The translations under genes and the position numbers were made by a program. Below the pieces are notes generated by a model that was not told the DNA's origin, did no database searches, and saw nothing but the letters and a program-made list of their open reading frames with translations. A stretch of 64,000 bases of DNA, from contig NZ_CP141590.1 of assembly GCF_035581365.1 (NCBI RefSeq), forward strand, positions 1,736,001 to 1,800,000, read 5' to 3'. Shown piece after piece: positions 26,913-35,181 of the stretch (within the stretch, counting starts at the first letter, position 1; every line of letters begins with the position of its first letter). This DNA is from Tsuneonella sp. CC-YZS046. Lineage in GTDB: Bacteria > Pseudomonadota > Alphaproteobacteria > Sphingomonadales > Sphingomonadaceae.

Positions 26913-27367
26913 ACCAGCCCACCCGCCAGTCCCGCGCCCAGGCGCGGTCCGCCGCCCGCCTCGCCGCCGTGCAGGCGCTCTACCAGCACGAGATGGAAGC
27001 GACGCCGATCGCCAGATTGCTGGACGAGTTCCACCAGCATCGGCTGGGCGAGGAAATAGACGAAGCGCAGATGGCTGAAGCCGAAGTCGATTTCTTCGAC
27101 GATGTGGTGAAAGGCGCGACCGCGCGACAGACGGAGATCGACAATCTGCTGGAAGCGCGGCTGGCCGAGGGCTGGAGCCTCAAGCGGCTCGACCGGACCA
27201 TGCTGCAGATCCTGCGGGCCGGGACATATGAGCTGCTCGCCCGCGCCGATGTGCCCACCGCCAGCGCGATCAGCGAATATGTCGATGTCGCCCATGCCTT
27301 CTTCGATGCGCGCGAAGCCAAGTTCGTGAACGGCGTGCTGGATGCCGTGGCCAAGGCGGTCCGCTGA
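26909..27367 (+). CDS. nusB: Transcription antitermination factor NusB
   Basis: 152 residues of the NusB fold: ARSAARLAAVQALYQHEM with an arginine-rich N-terminus for boxA RNA, LARADVPTASAISEYVDVAHAF, and the C-terminal FVNGVLDAVAKAVR. It acts with NusE in rRNA antitermination. Its ATG overlaps the hisD stop by four bases. Confidence 0.95.
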   Translation: MNQPTRQSRAQARSAARLAAVQALYQHEMEATPIARLLDEFHQHRLGEEIDEAQMAEAEVDFFDDVVKGATARQTEIDNLLEARLAEGWSLKRLDRTMLQILRAGTYELLARADVPTASAISEYVDVAHAFFDAREAKFVNGVLDAVAKAVR

Positions 27368-27546
27368 ACCTTCCACGCCGGGGCCTTCCCGCCGCACCGG
27401 CCGGGCGGGGCGGCAAAAGCGGTTTTCCTACAGCGCGCCGATTTGGCATAGGTGGCCGATGCCGCGCCGCGATGCCTTCCCTTCTCCCGCCTTTTCTCAG
27501 GGAACTTCCATGCCCCGGAGCGGGTCGGGATTTTGTCCCTTGAACA

Positions 27547-27563
27547 GTGTCAACTGTGTCAAC
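27547..27563. repeat. Two direct copies of GTGTCAAC upstream of thiL
   Basis: GTGTCAAC at 27547-27554 and 27556-27563, starts nine bases apart, 38 bases before the thiL start in the 233-base nusB-thiL gap. Read on the minus strand the repeats include TTGACA. Possible regulator site; otherwise nothing is seen in this gap. Confidence 0.35.
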
Positions 27564-27600
27564 CTGCCCGATGCGGTAGAAGCGCGGCGGGCGCGCGGCC

Positions 27601-28479
27601 ATGAATGAAGCCCAGAACATTGCCGCCCTGCGCAGCCTGGCCACGCACCCCGCGGCGCGCGGATTGCAGGACGATGTGGCGGTGCTGGAGGTCGGCTCGG
27701 AAACGCTGGTTCTGACCCATGACATGATGGTGGAAGGGGTGCATTTCCTGCCCTCGCAGGATCGTGCCGACGTGGCCTGGAAACTGGTGGCGACCAATCT
27801 TTCCGATCTGGCGGCGAAAGGCGCCGTGCCGCTGGGCGTGCTGGTGGGGCAGATGCTGGGTTCCGGCGATGCCCGATTCATTGCCGGGCTGGATGAGGCG
27901 CTGGCGCATTACGGCACGCCCCTGCTTGGCGGGGACACGGTTTCCGCCGCCGACGGGGCGCAGGCCTTCGGCCTCACCGCGATCGGCCGCGCGAGCTATA
28001 CGCCGGTCCCCTCACGGGCGGGCGCGAAGCCGGGCGATATTCTCTGCGTCACCGGCCCGGTGGGCGCCGCCATGATGGGGTTCGAGGCCCTGCGCGATGG
28101 AACGGGTGGAGACAGCCTGGCCTATCGCCGCCCCGCCGCCCTGCTCCGCGAAGGGCAGGCGCTGGCCCCCCATGCCAGCGCGATGATGGACGTTTCCGAC
28201 GGCTTGCTGCTCGATGCCTGGCGGATGGGCAAGGCCAGCAGTGTGACGCTGATGATCGAGAGCGCCGCCGTCCCGCTCGCCGCGCCGGAGCATCGCCGGC
28301 AGGATGCCCTGCGCTGGGGCGACGATTACCAGCTGCTGTTCACCGCGCCGCCGGACGCCGCCTTGCCGATGCCGGCCCATCGGATCGGCGAGGTGCGCGA
28401 ACGGCAGGGCGCGCCGCTCATGCTGGATGGGCGGGAACTCGGCGACCCGGCCACGCTGGGCTATCAGCATGGCGGCTAG
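27601..28479 (+). CDS. thiL: Thiamine-monophosphate kinase
   Basis: Phosphorylates thiamine monophosphate to the active diphosphate. 292 residues of the PurM-like fold with LTHDMMVEGVHFLP, LVATNLSDLAAKGA (metal-binding Asp residues), LGGDTVSA and MMDVSDGLLLDA. The ribosome site is weak, but the start is the conserved MNEAQNIAALR. The usual gene order nusB-thiL of Proteobacteria is kept. Confidence 0.94.
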   Translation: MNEAQNIAALRSLATHPAARGLQDDVAVLEVGSETLVLTHDMMVEGVHFLPSQDRADVAWKLVATNLSDLAAKGAVPLGVLVGQMLGSGDARFIAGLDEALAHYGTPLLGGDTVSAADGAQAFGLTAIGRASYTPVPSRAGAKPGDILCVTGPVGAAMMGFEALRDGTGGDSLAYRRPAALLREGQALAPHASAMMDVSDGLLLDAWRMGKASSVTLMIESAAVPLAAPEHRRQDALRWGDDYQLLFTAPPDAALPMPAHRIGEVRERQGAPLMLDGRELGDPATLGYQHGG

Positions 28480-28500
28480 CCTTAGCCGGACCGGAACGGA

Positions 28501-29466
28501 TTAGAGAGCCGAGCAATCCACCCCGCGCTTTTCCAGTATCGGCTTGAGCGCGAAATAGGCTTTCCTGGTCCGGTGATTGGGAATGCCCGGATAGAGGTGA
28601 TGGATCAGGTGGGTTTCCATGCACATCGACAGCACATGGCCGAGCCTGCTCTTGAAGATGCGGGTGTTTTCATACCGCCCCTTCTTGCCTTCGCGCGGAT
28701 GATGCGGCGCCCAGCTCAGATAGAAGCGGATATAGGACAGGCCGACATGGCGCGGCAGCCACCAGATCAGGGCCGCCTCGATGGCATAGCCGCTCCATGC
28801 CATGGAAAACAGCACGGTCATGAAGAACAATTGCAGGATCAGCGTATCCTTGAGCGCCTTCGCGGCTTCCGGCGTGCCCATCTCCGCCAGGATGCGCTTG
28901 TAGTGGTGGATCGAGCCATCCACCCCGGGCTGGCGGTTATACCAGGTCTTGTACCAGGCAGCCCACATATTGGGCGCTTCATCCGTATAGTCCGGGTCCT
29001 TCTCCGGATCGTTGCAATGATAGTGATGTTCCAGGTGCATCAGCCGCGCCATGCTGAACGGAAACACGATCGGGATGGTCGAAACCTTGCCGACCCATTC
29101 GTTGACCCAGCGCCACTTGCTGCCATGCCGGGCGATGTTGGAGTGCATCGCCTCGTGGCTGGTGACATAGCCGCCGGTGGCGAAGATGCAGGACAGGACG
29201 CAGGCCAGCGGCAGGTTGAGCTTGCCCATGATCGCCAGCGGGAAGAAACTGAGCCAGACGGCGAAGCAGCCGAACGCCGCCACGACATAGGGCCACATCG
29301 CCCCGCCGTGGAACTGCTGGGCAATCGCGATCTCTTCCCTGCGCAGGTCGCGCCGGGTGTAGCGATCCAGCCCGTCCGGGCCGAGCGGCAGCGCGGGGCG
29401 ATCGAGCGCCGGCGGCGCTTCCGCGCCGGGCTGGCGCAGCAGCAGATCATGCTCGTTCACAGCCAC
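28501..29466 (-). CDS. Membrane fatty acid desaturase/hydroxylase family protein
   Basis: 321 residues with the three histidine boxes of membrane di-iron enzymes: HEAMHSN (about residue 104), HLEHHYH (about 145) and HLIHHLYPG (about 288). Four or more hydrophobic helices surround them. Family members act on acyl chains, sphingolipids or carotenoids, the last being common in Sphingomonadales (beta-carotene hydroxylase-like). The substrate cannot be read from sequence. The preceding 64-residue membrane protein gene overlaps its start by ten bases, so the two are translated together. Confidence 0.85.
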   Translation of the reverse strand: MAVNEHDLLLRQPGAEAPPALDRPALPLGPDGLDRYTRRDLRREEIAIAQQFHGGAMWPYVVAAFGCFAVWLSFFPLAIMGKLNLPLACVLSCIFATGGYVTSHEAMHSNIARHGSKWRWVNEWVGKVSTIPIVFPFSMARLMHLEHHYHCNDPEKDPDYTDEAPNMWAAWYKTWYNRQPGVDGSIHHYKRILAEMGTPEAAKALKDTLILQLFFMTVLFSMAWSGYAIEAALIWWLPRHVGLSYIRFYLSWAPHHPREGKKGRYENTRIFKSRLGHVLSMCMETHLIHHLYPGIPNHRTRKAYFALKPILEKRGVDCSAL

Positions 29467-29651
29467 CGGCCCCGGATATTGGCGATCAGCCCCCAGGCGC
29501 CGCCGAACAGCAGGCCGAACGCGACAGGGCTGAGGCCCAGCGGCGGATCGACTTCCCAGAGAACCATGATTTGCGCGGTCAAAGGCGCGATGAATCCCAG
29601 TCCGAAAAGGAACGGCATGATCGCGAACAGTTTTTTCAGAGCCCCGGCCAT
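29457..29651 (-). CDS. Small two-helix membrane protein coupled to the desaturase
   Basis: 64 residues. Two hydrophobic segments (about residues 9-31, FAIMPFLFGLGFIAPLTAQI, and 40-58, LSPVAFGLLFGGAWGLIAN) are flanked by basic ends. It begins at an ATG at 29651 and overlaps the desaturase start. No family recognised. Its position suggests a helper or accessory subunit of the desaturase, by analogy with small partners of membrane oxygenases; this is inference. Confidence 0.7.
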   Translation of the reverse strand: MAGALKKLFAIMPFLFGLGFIAPLTAQIMVLWEVDPPLGLSPVAFGLLFGGAWGLIANIRGRWL

Positions 29652-29835
29652 AGGGTTAATATTGCATAAACCATGAAATGCCGCAAGAAATCGCAGCGGC
29701 CAGTTCAGCTAATCACTCTGTGCGCTGAAATCGCTTTAGGGTTGCGCACCCCGGCACTGTGCTTAATACCTGCGTCCGAGCTTGCGGCCATGAATTACCC
29801 AGACCGCCGGCTATGAAAAGAGAAAGGGGGTTAGG

Positions 29836-32010
29836 GTGGACTTGATAGTCATCGCAATTGTTCTGGGGCTGCTGGCCGTATTGTACGGTTTCATTACCAG
29901 CCGCCAGATACTCGGCGCGAATGCCGGCAACGAAAAGATGCAGGAAATCGCGGGCGCAATCCAGGAAGGCGCCCAAGCTTATCTGAAACGGCAATATACC
30001 ACTATCGGCATTGTCGGCGTTGTCGTCGCCGTCATCATCGCCGTGACGCTGGGCGGGATTTCCGCCGCCGGCTTCGCAATCGGCGCGATCCTGTCGGGCG
30101 TGGCCGGATTCATCGGAATGAACGTTTCGGTGCGATCCAACGTGCGGACGGCGGCGGCGGCGCAAACCGGGCTGCAGCAGGGGCTGACCCTGGCCTTCCG
30201 GGCCGGGGCGATCACCGGAATGCTGGTGGCCGGCCTCGCTCTTCTCGCGATCGCCGTGTTCTTCTGGTATCTGATCGGGCCGGGCGGCTACACCGTCGGC
30301 GGCGAAGACCGCACCGTGGTCGACGCGCTGGTCGCGCTCGCCTTCGGCGCTTCGCTGATTTCGATCTTCGCCCGTCTCGGCGGCGGCATCTTCACCAAGG
30401 CCGCGGACGTGGGCGCCGATCTCGTCGGCAAGGTCGAGGCAGGCATTCCCGAGGACGATCCGCGCAACCCCGCCGTGATCGCGGACAATGTGGGCGACAA
30501 TGTGGGCGACTGCGCCGGCATGGCGGCCGACCTGTTCGAAACCTATGTCGTCACCGTGGGCGCCACCATGGTCCTCACCGCGCTGCTGCTCAAGGGCGTG
30601 GGCGACCTGCTCGTTCCGCTGATGGCCCTGCCGCTGCTGATCGGCGGCGCCTGTATCGTCACCTCGATCATCGGCACTTACTTCGTCCGCCTCGGCGGCG
30701 GGACGAACATCATGGGCGCCATGTACAAGGGCTTCCTGGTCACGGCGATCCTCTCGATCCCGGCGATCTGGCTGGCCACCAGCACGGCCCTGGGCGGGGA
30801 CATGAATTCCGTCATCGGCGGGGAAGTGGCCGCGGATGCGGCGGCCGCCACCTTCGACGGGGTGCTCATCGAGGAAGCGGTCGCCACGCAGGCCGGCGGC
30901 TTCACCGGCATGGACCTGTTCTGGTGCTCCATGCTCGGCCTCGCGATCACCGGCCTCATCATCTGGATCACGGAGTATTACACGGGCACCAATTACCGCC
31001 CGGTGCGCTCCATCGCCAAGGCATCGGAAACCGGGCATGGCACGAACGTGATCCAGGGACTGGCCGTCAGCCTCGAGGCAACCGCCCTGCCCACCATCGT
31101 GATCGTAGCGGGCATCATCGGCTCCTACCAGCTCGCGGGGCTGATCGGCATCGCCTATGCCGCCACCTCGATGCTCGCGCTGGCGGGGATGGTGGTCGCG
31201 CTCGACGCCTATGGCCCTGTCACCGACAATGCCGGCGGAATCGCCGAAATGGCCGGGCTTGACGACAGCGTGCGCGAAAAGACGGATGCGCTGGACGCGG
31301 TCGGCAACACCACCAAGGCCGTGACCAAGGGCTATGCCATCGGTTCGGCGGGCCTTGCCGCGCTGGTGCTGTTCGCCGCCTACACCACCGACCTGAAGGA
31401 ATTCTTCCCGGATCTGAACGTCGATTTCAGCCTGGAGAATCCCTATGTCATCGTCGGGCTGCTGCTCGGCGCCCTGCTGCCCTATCTGTTCGGGGCGATG
31501 GGCATGACGGCCGTGGGCCGTGCCGCGGGCGATGTGGTGAAGGATGTGCGCGACCAGTTCGCCGCCGATCCCGGCATCATGGCGGGCACCAGCCGGCCCA
31601 ACTATGCCCGAACGGTGGACCTCGTCACCAAGGCCGCGATCAAGGAAATGATAATCCCGTCGCTGCTGCCGGTGCTGGCCCCGATCGTGGTCTATTTCGT
31701 GATTACCGCGGTCGCGGGCGACAAGGCTGCGGGCTTCGCGGCGCTGGGCGCGCTGCTCCTCGGCGTCATCGTCGGCGGGTTGTTCGTCGCGCTCTCGATG
31801 ACCTCGGGCGGCGGCGCCTGGGACAATGCCAAGAAGTATATCGAGGACGGCAACCACGGCGGCAAGGGCAGCGAAGCCCACAAGGCCGCGGTGACGGGCG
31901 ATACGGTGGGCGATCCCTACAAGGACACCGCCGGCCCCGCCGTCAACCCGATGATAAAGATCACCAATATCGTCGCCTTGCTGTTGCTGGCTGCCCTCGC
32001 GGCAGGCTGA
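29836..32010 (+). CDS. hppA: H+-translocating pyrophosphatase, K+-independent type
   Basis: Integral membrane proton pump driven by pyrophosphate hydrolysis. 724 residues with the usual ~16 membrane helices and the catalytic region [13 protein letters not shown] ... [21 protein letters not shown]. The [18 protein letters not shown] motif has lysine at the position where K+-dependent enzymes have alanine, so this is the K+-independent type. The start is GTG at 29836 with AAAGGGGG before it. A terminator follows the stop after about 30 bases. Confidence 0.96.
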   Translation: MDLIVIAIVLGLLAVLYGFITSRQILGANAGNEKMQEIAGAIQEGAQAYLKRQYTTIGIVGVVVAVIIAVTLGGISAAGFAIGAILSGVAGFIGMNVSVRSNVRTAAAAQTGLQQGLTLAFRAGAITGMLVAGLALLAIAVFFWYLIGPGGYTVGGEDRTVVDALVALAFGASLISIFARLGGGIFTKAADVGADLVGKVEAGIPEDDPRNPAVIADNVGDNVGDCAGMAADLFETYVVTVGATMVLTALLLKGVGDLLVPLMALPLLIGGACIVTSIIGTYFVRLGGGTNIMGAMYKGFLVTAILSIPAIWLATSTALGGDMNSVIGGEVAADAAAATFDGVLIEEAVATQAGGFTGMDLFWCSMLGLAITGLIIWITEYYTGTNYRPVRSIAKASETGHGTNVIQGLAVSLEATALPTIVIVAGIIGSYQLAGLIGIAYAATSMLALAGMVVALDAYGPVTDNAGGIAEMAGLDDSVREKTDALDAVGNTTKAVTKGYAIGSAGLAALVLFAAYTTDLKEFFPDLNVDFSLENPYVIVGLLLGALLPYLFGAMGMTAVGRAAGDVVKDVRDQFAADPGIMAGTSRPNYARTVDLVTKAAIKEMIIPSLLPVLAPIVVYFVITAVAGDKAAGFAALGALLLGVIVGGLFVALSMTSGGGAWDNAKKYIEDGNHGGKGSEAHKAAVTGDTVGDPYKDTAGPAVNPMIKITNIVALLLLAALAAG

Positions 32011-32042
32011 CCGGCAGCAACGCCTCGAAGAACTGGCGAAAG

Positions 32043-32073
32043 CCCTGTCCGCAAGATTTGCGGGCAGGGTTTT
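32043..32073 (+). terminator. Rho-independent terminator of hppA
   Basis: A 12-bp stem, CCCTGTCCGCAA (32043-32054) with TTGCGGGCAGGG (32058-32069), has one T-G wobble and a three-base loop, followed by TTTT and a T-rich tail. It starts about 33 bases after the hppA stop. Confidence 0.88.
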
Positions 32074-32177
32074 CCCATTTTCGGACAGCGGCGAAATCCG
32101 CGCCCAGCCTTAACAATTGATTGGGCCAGTCGCGCTAAACCGCCATGGACGGGTGAGTCCGTCGTCTCGGAAGGTTA

Positions 32178-33368
32178 ATGGATTTGGCTGGCAAAGCCTC
32201 TCTCATGTTCGCGTCGGGTGGCGCTGCGGGGTCGGGTCCGATGAGGGCCGATGCGGCAAGCGGCGATCCGAGGCTGCGCGAGATCCGCCCGGCCGAACTT
32301 GGCGACCGGGCGTTCCTCGATTGCTGGGATGCCTTGGCGGCGACGGCCAGCGAGCCGAATCCGTTTTACGAAAGCTGGTATCTGCTGCCCTCGCTGCGGG
32401 CGCTCGACCCGCAGAAGCGCGTGAAGATCCTGGTGCTGGAGGCGGCCGGCATTCCCCTGGCGCTGATGCCCATTTCCCGCTCGATGACATATTACGGGAA
32501 CCCGCTTCCCCATCTTAGAAACTGGACGCATGCGAATTGCTTCCTGGGCTGCCCGCTGGTGGCGCAGGGTGCGGAGATCGCATTCTGGCAAAGCCTGATC
32601 GACTGGGCGGACGAGAACGCCGGATATGCGCTCTTCTTCCATCTTGCCCATCTGCCCCTGTCGGGACGACTCCATCGCGCCCTGCGCGACCTGCTGGTGG
32701 AACGGGGCAGGCCGGCCGCTCTCGTCTTTCGCGAGGAGCGCGCGATGCTCGCCTCGGACAATTCCGCGGACGCCTATCTGGAGCAGGCGCTGTCCGGCAA
32801 GAAGCGCAAGGAACTGCGGCGCCAGCACAAGCGGCTTGCGGAACAAGGGGCCCTGGACTTCACGCGCGAACCGGGACGGGACGGTCTGGATCGCTGGATC
32901 GAGGATTTCCTCCAGCTTGAAATGCGAGGCTGGAAGGGCAAGGCCGGCTCCGCCCTCGGCTGCGCCGATGCCACCGCCACCCTGTTTCGCGAAGCGCTCG
33001 CCGGCGCCAGCGCCGCCGGAAGGCTGGAACGCCTCAGCCTCACTCTCGACGGCAGGCCGATCGCGATGCTGGCCAATTTCCTTTGTCCGCCGGGCGCCTT
33101 CTCCTACAAGACCGCGTTCGATGAAAACTATGCCCGCTTCTCCCCCGGCGTCCTGCTGCAACGGGAAAATCTGGCGCTGCTCGGCCATGAACGGATCGAA
33201 TGGTGCGACAGCTGCGCCACCGCGGATCACCCCATGATCGATCATATCTGGCGGGAGAGGCGCGCGATCGGGCGGATCAGCTTCGGCATCGGCGGGGCGG
33301 CGCGCCAGAGCGTGTTCCGTCAGATTGCAAGGCTGGAAACAGGCACGAATACGGGAAGCATAGGGTGA
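32178..33368 (+). CDS. GNAT-family (CelD/BcsL-like) acyltransferase
   Basis: 396 residues of the Acetyltransf_6 group. NPFYESWYLLPSLRAL and the later KKRKELRRQHKRLAEQG, GRLERLSLTLDGRPIAMLANF and AFDENYARFSPGVLLQ segments match proteins in which two GNAT folds occur in tandem, as in CelD and FemAB-like enzymes. These transfer acyl or aminoacyl groups in polysaccharide or lipid modification. GAAGG lies just before the ATG. The next gene overlaps its stop (TGATG), so the pair is co-translated. Confidence 0.85.
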   Translation: MDLAGKASLMFASGGAAGSGPMRADAASGDPRLREIRPAELGDRAFLDCWDALAATASEPNPFYESWYLLPSLRALDPQKRVKILVLEAAGIPLALMPISRSMTYYGNPLPHLRNWTHANCFLGCPLVAQGAEIAFWQSLIDWADENAGYALFFHLAHLPLSGRLHRALRDLLVERGRPAALVFREERAMLASDNSADAYLEQALSGKKRKELRRQHKRLAEQGALDFTREPGRDGLDRWIEDFLQLEMRGWKGKAGSALGCADATATLFREALAGASAAGRLERLSLTLDGRPIAMLANFLCPPGAFSYKTAFDENYARFSPGVLLQRENLALLGHERIEWCDSCATADHPMIDHIWRERRAIGRISFGIGGAARQSVFRQIARLETGTNTGSIG

Positions 33369-34249
33369 TGATGGAAATGCCTTCTCCTGAACCCAGCGAC
33401 GGCGCCGGGCATGGCATCTTCGCGCAATCGGCCAGGCGGATATTCGCCGCGTCCTATCCGGAAACGCCGCATATCCTGAAGCACGAGCTGCGCGCGCATC
33501 CCCTGCTGGAGCGCGAAGCGATGGCCCGACTCGCGGAGCGGCTGCCTGCCCGTTCCATCGAATATAACCGCGGCGACCTGCCGATCGGAGTGGACGGCAA
33601 GCCCCAGGCAAACGGCCTCAGCATCGGCGAAACCATAAGGGATATCGCCAACAGCGGCAGCTGGGCCGTGCTCAAGAACATAGAGCAGGACCCGGCCTAT
33701 GCCGCATTGCTGGAAGGGTTGCTGGAGGAACTGCAAGGCTGCATGGAAATCCGCACGGGCGAGATGCTCACCCCGCAGGGGTTCATCTTCATTTCCTCGC
33801 CCAATGCGGTGACGCCATATCACTTCGATCCCGAACACAACATCCTGCTGCAGATCGAAGGCAGCAAGATCATGACCCAGTTCCCCGCCGGGGACCCGCG
33901 CTATGCGCCCGATACCGCGCATGAATCCTACCACACCGGCGGCCCCCGGGAACTGCGCTGGAACGAGGGCCTGGAACAGGGCGGAACGCCCTTCCCGCTG
34001 CACCCAGGCGATGCGATCTATGTTCCGGTCATGGCTCCGCATCATGTGAAAGTCGGCCCGGAGCCTTCCGTTTCCCTCTCCATAACCTGGCGTTCCGAAT
34101 GGAGTTACGCGGAAGCGGATGCGCGTTGTTTCAATGCATTGCTGCGCAAAAAAGGATTCTCGCCCAGAGCCACTTCGCGATGGCCTCGCCACAATCTCGC
34201 GAAGGCGTTTGCCTGGCGCGCGATCCGCCGCATCTGCAGTTTACATTGA
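33368..34249 (+). CDS. Cupin-like / JmjC-type oxygenase fold protein
   Basis: 293 residues starting within the GNAT stop. The cupin core includes SSPNAVTPYHFDPEHNILLQIEG (HxD metal site) and a distal histidine in VPVMAPHHVKVG. This is the iron site layout of the JmjC / 2-oxoglutarate-dependent cupin group, though family members are often annotated only as cupin-like or transcriptional regulator. No DNA-binding domain is visible. Being fused in translation to the GNAT gene, the two probably act on one pathway, perhaps hydroxylation plus acylation. Confidence 0.8.
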   Translation: MMEMPSPEPSDGAGHGIFAQSARRIFAASYPETPHILKHELRAHPLLEREAMARLAERLPARSIEYNRGDLPIGVDGKPQANGLSIGETIRDIANSGSWAVLKNIEQDPAYAALLEGLLEELQGCMEIRTGEMLTPQGFIFISSPNAVTPYHFDPEHNILLQIEGSKIMTQFPAGDPRYAPDTAHESYHTGGPRELRWNEGLEQGGTPFPLHPGDAIYVPVMAPHHVKVGPEPSVSLSITWRSEWSYAEADARCFNALLRKKGFSPRATSRWPRHNLAKAFAWRAIRRICSLH

Positions 34250-34281
34250 CGACTCGCTCCCTCCCGCCGCAATATCGCGGA

Positions 34282-35175
34282 ATGCAATATCCCCCTACAC
34301 CAGAGCAGCTCGTTGCCGACCTCGTGCTCCTTCTCGATATGGAGCCACGCGGCACCGACCGGTTCGAGGGCCGGCGCAGGAAGGGCGGGGTCGGGCGCGT
34401 CTATGGCGGCCAGGTCATCGCGCAGGCGATTGCCGCCGCGGAAAGGACCGTTCCCGAAGACCGCGCGGCTCATTCCCTGCACGCTTATTTCCTGCGCGGC
34501 GGCTCGGAAGACCTGCCGATCGATTATGCCATCATGCGGGATTTCGACGGGCGCAGCTTTTCCAATCGCCGGGTCGTGGCGACCCAGCGGGGCGAGCCGA
34601 TCCTCAATCTGACGGCATCGTTCCAGGTGCCGGGCACCGGCCTGAGCCATCAGAGCACGTCGATCAGCGACGTTCCCCAGCCGGAGGATCTCGAATCCGA
34701 CAATGTCGTCAGCCGCAGATACAGCGACGAGATCAGCTTTCCGCATCAAACCAAGATCGGCATGCCGGGGCCGATCGATTATCGCAGCGTCGAAGCGTTG
34801 CGCTGGCTGGAATCCGGCAAGTCTCCGCCCATCGCCCACACCTGGTTCCGCACGGTCGCGCCGCTGCCGGACGATCCCCGCGTGCATCGCGCGGTGCTTG
34901 CCTATGCATCGGACATCAAGCTGCTGGGCACCTCGATCTTCCCGCACGGTTACCGATGGGGAGATCTCCTGTCGGTCAAGCCCGCCAGCCTCGATCACGC
35001 GATCTGGTTTCATGAGCCGTTCCGCGCGGATGAATGGCTGCTCTACGTCACCGAAAGCCCATGGGCCGGCCATGCCCGCGGTTTTGCCAGTGGCCGGATA
35101 TTTTCCCGGGACGGGCGCCTTGTCGCCAGCGTCACCCAGGAGGGGATGATCCGGGTCGTCGGCGGCGAGGGCTGA
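34282..35175 (+). CDS. tesB: Acyl-CoA thioesterase II (TesB type)
   Basis: 297-residue double-hotdog enzyme that hydrolyses acyl-CoA to free acid and CoA. It shows GRVYGGQVIAQAIAAA, HSLHAYFLRGGSEDLPI, RVVATQRGEPILNLTASFQ, and in the second half the catalytic-region LAYASDIKLLGTS and LDHAIWFHEPFRADEWLLYVTESPWAGHARGF. The start at 34282 gives the conserved N-terminus MQYPPTPEQLVADLV. It follows the cupin gene by 32 bases and converges on uvrC. Confidence 0.93.
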   Translation: MQYPPTPEQLVADLVLLLDMEPRGTDRFEGRRRKGGVGRVYGGQVIAQAIAAAERTVPEDRAAHSLHAYFLRGGSEDLPIDYAIMRDFDGRSFSNRRVVATQRGEPILNLTASFQVPGTGLSHQSTSISDVPQPEDLESDNVVSRRYSDEISFPHQTKIGMPGPIDYRSVEALRWLESGKSPPIAHTWFRTVAPLPDDPRVHRAVLAYASDIKLLGTSIFPHGYRWGDLLSVKPASLDHAIWFHEPFRADEWLLYVTESPWAGHARGFASGRIFSRDGRLVASVTQEGMIRVVGGEG

Positions 35176-35181
35176 GCCGCA

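Noticed and set aside
27342-27608. An 88-codon plus-strand frame between nusB and thiL
   Set aside because: It overlaps the end of nusB, has no ribosome site, and its sequence is low in complexity.
29656-29670. TTAA-N7-TAAA resembling a CtrA site
   Set aside because: One base off the consensus and located at the start codon of the small membrane gene; too weak to claim.
29713-31881. A 722-codon minus-strand open frame opposite hppA
   Set aside because: hppA is unambiguous on the plus strand; the antisense protein is low in complexity and unlike any family.
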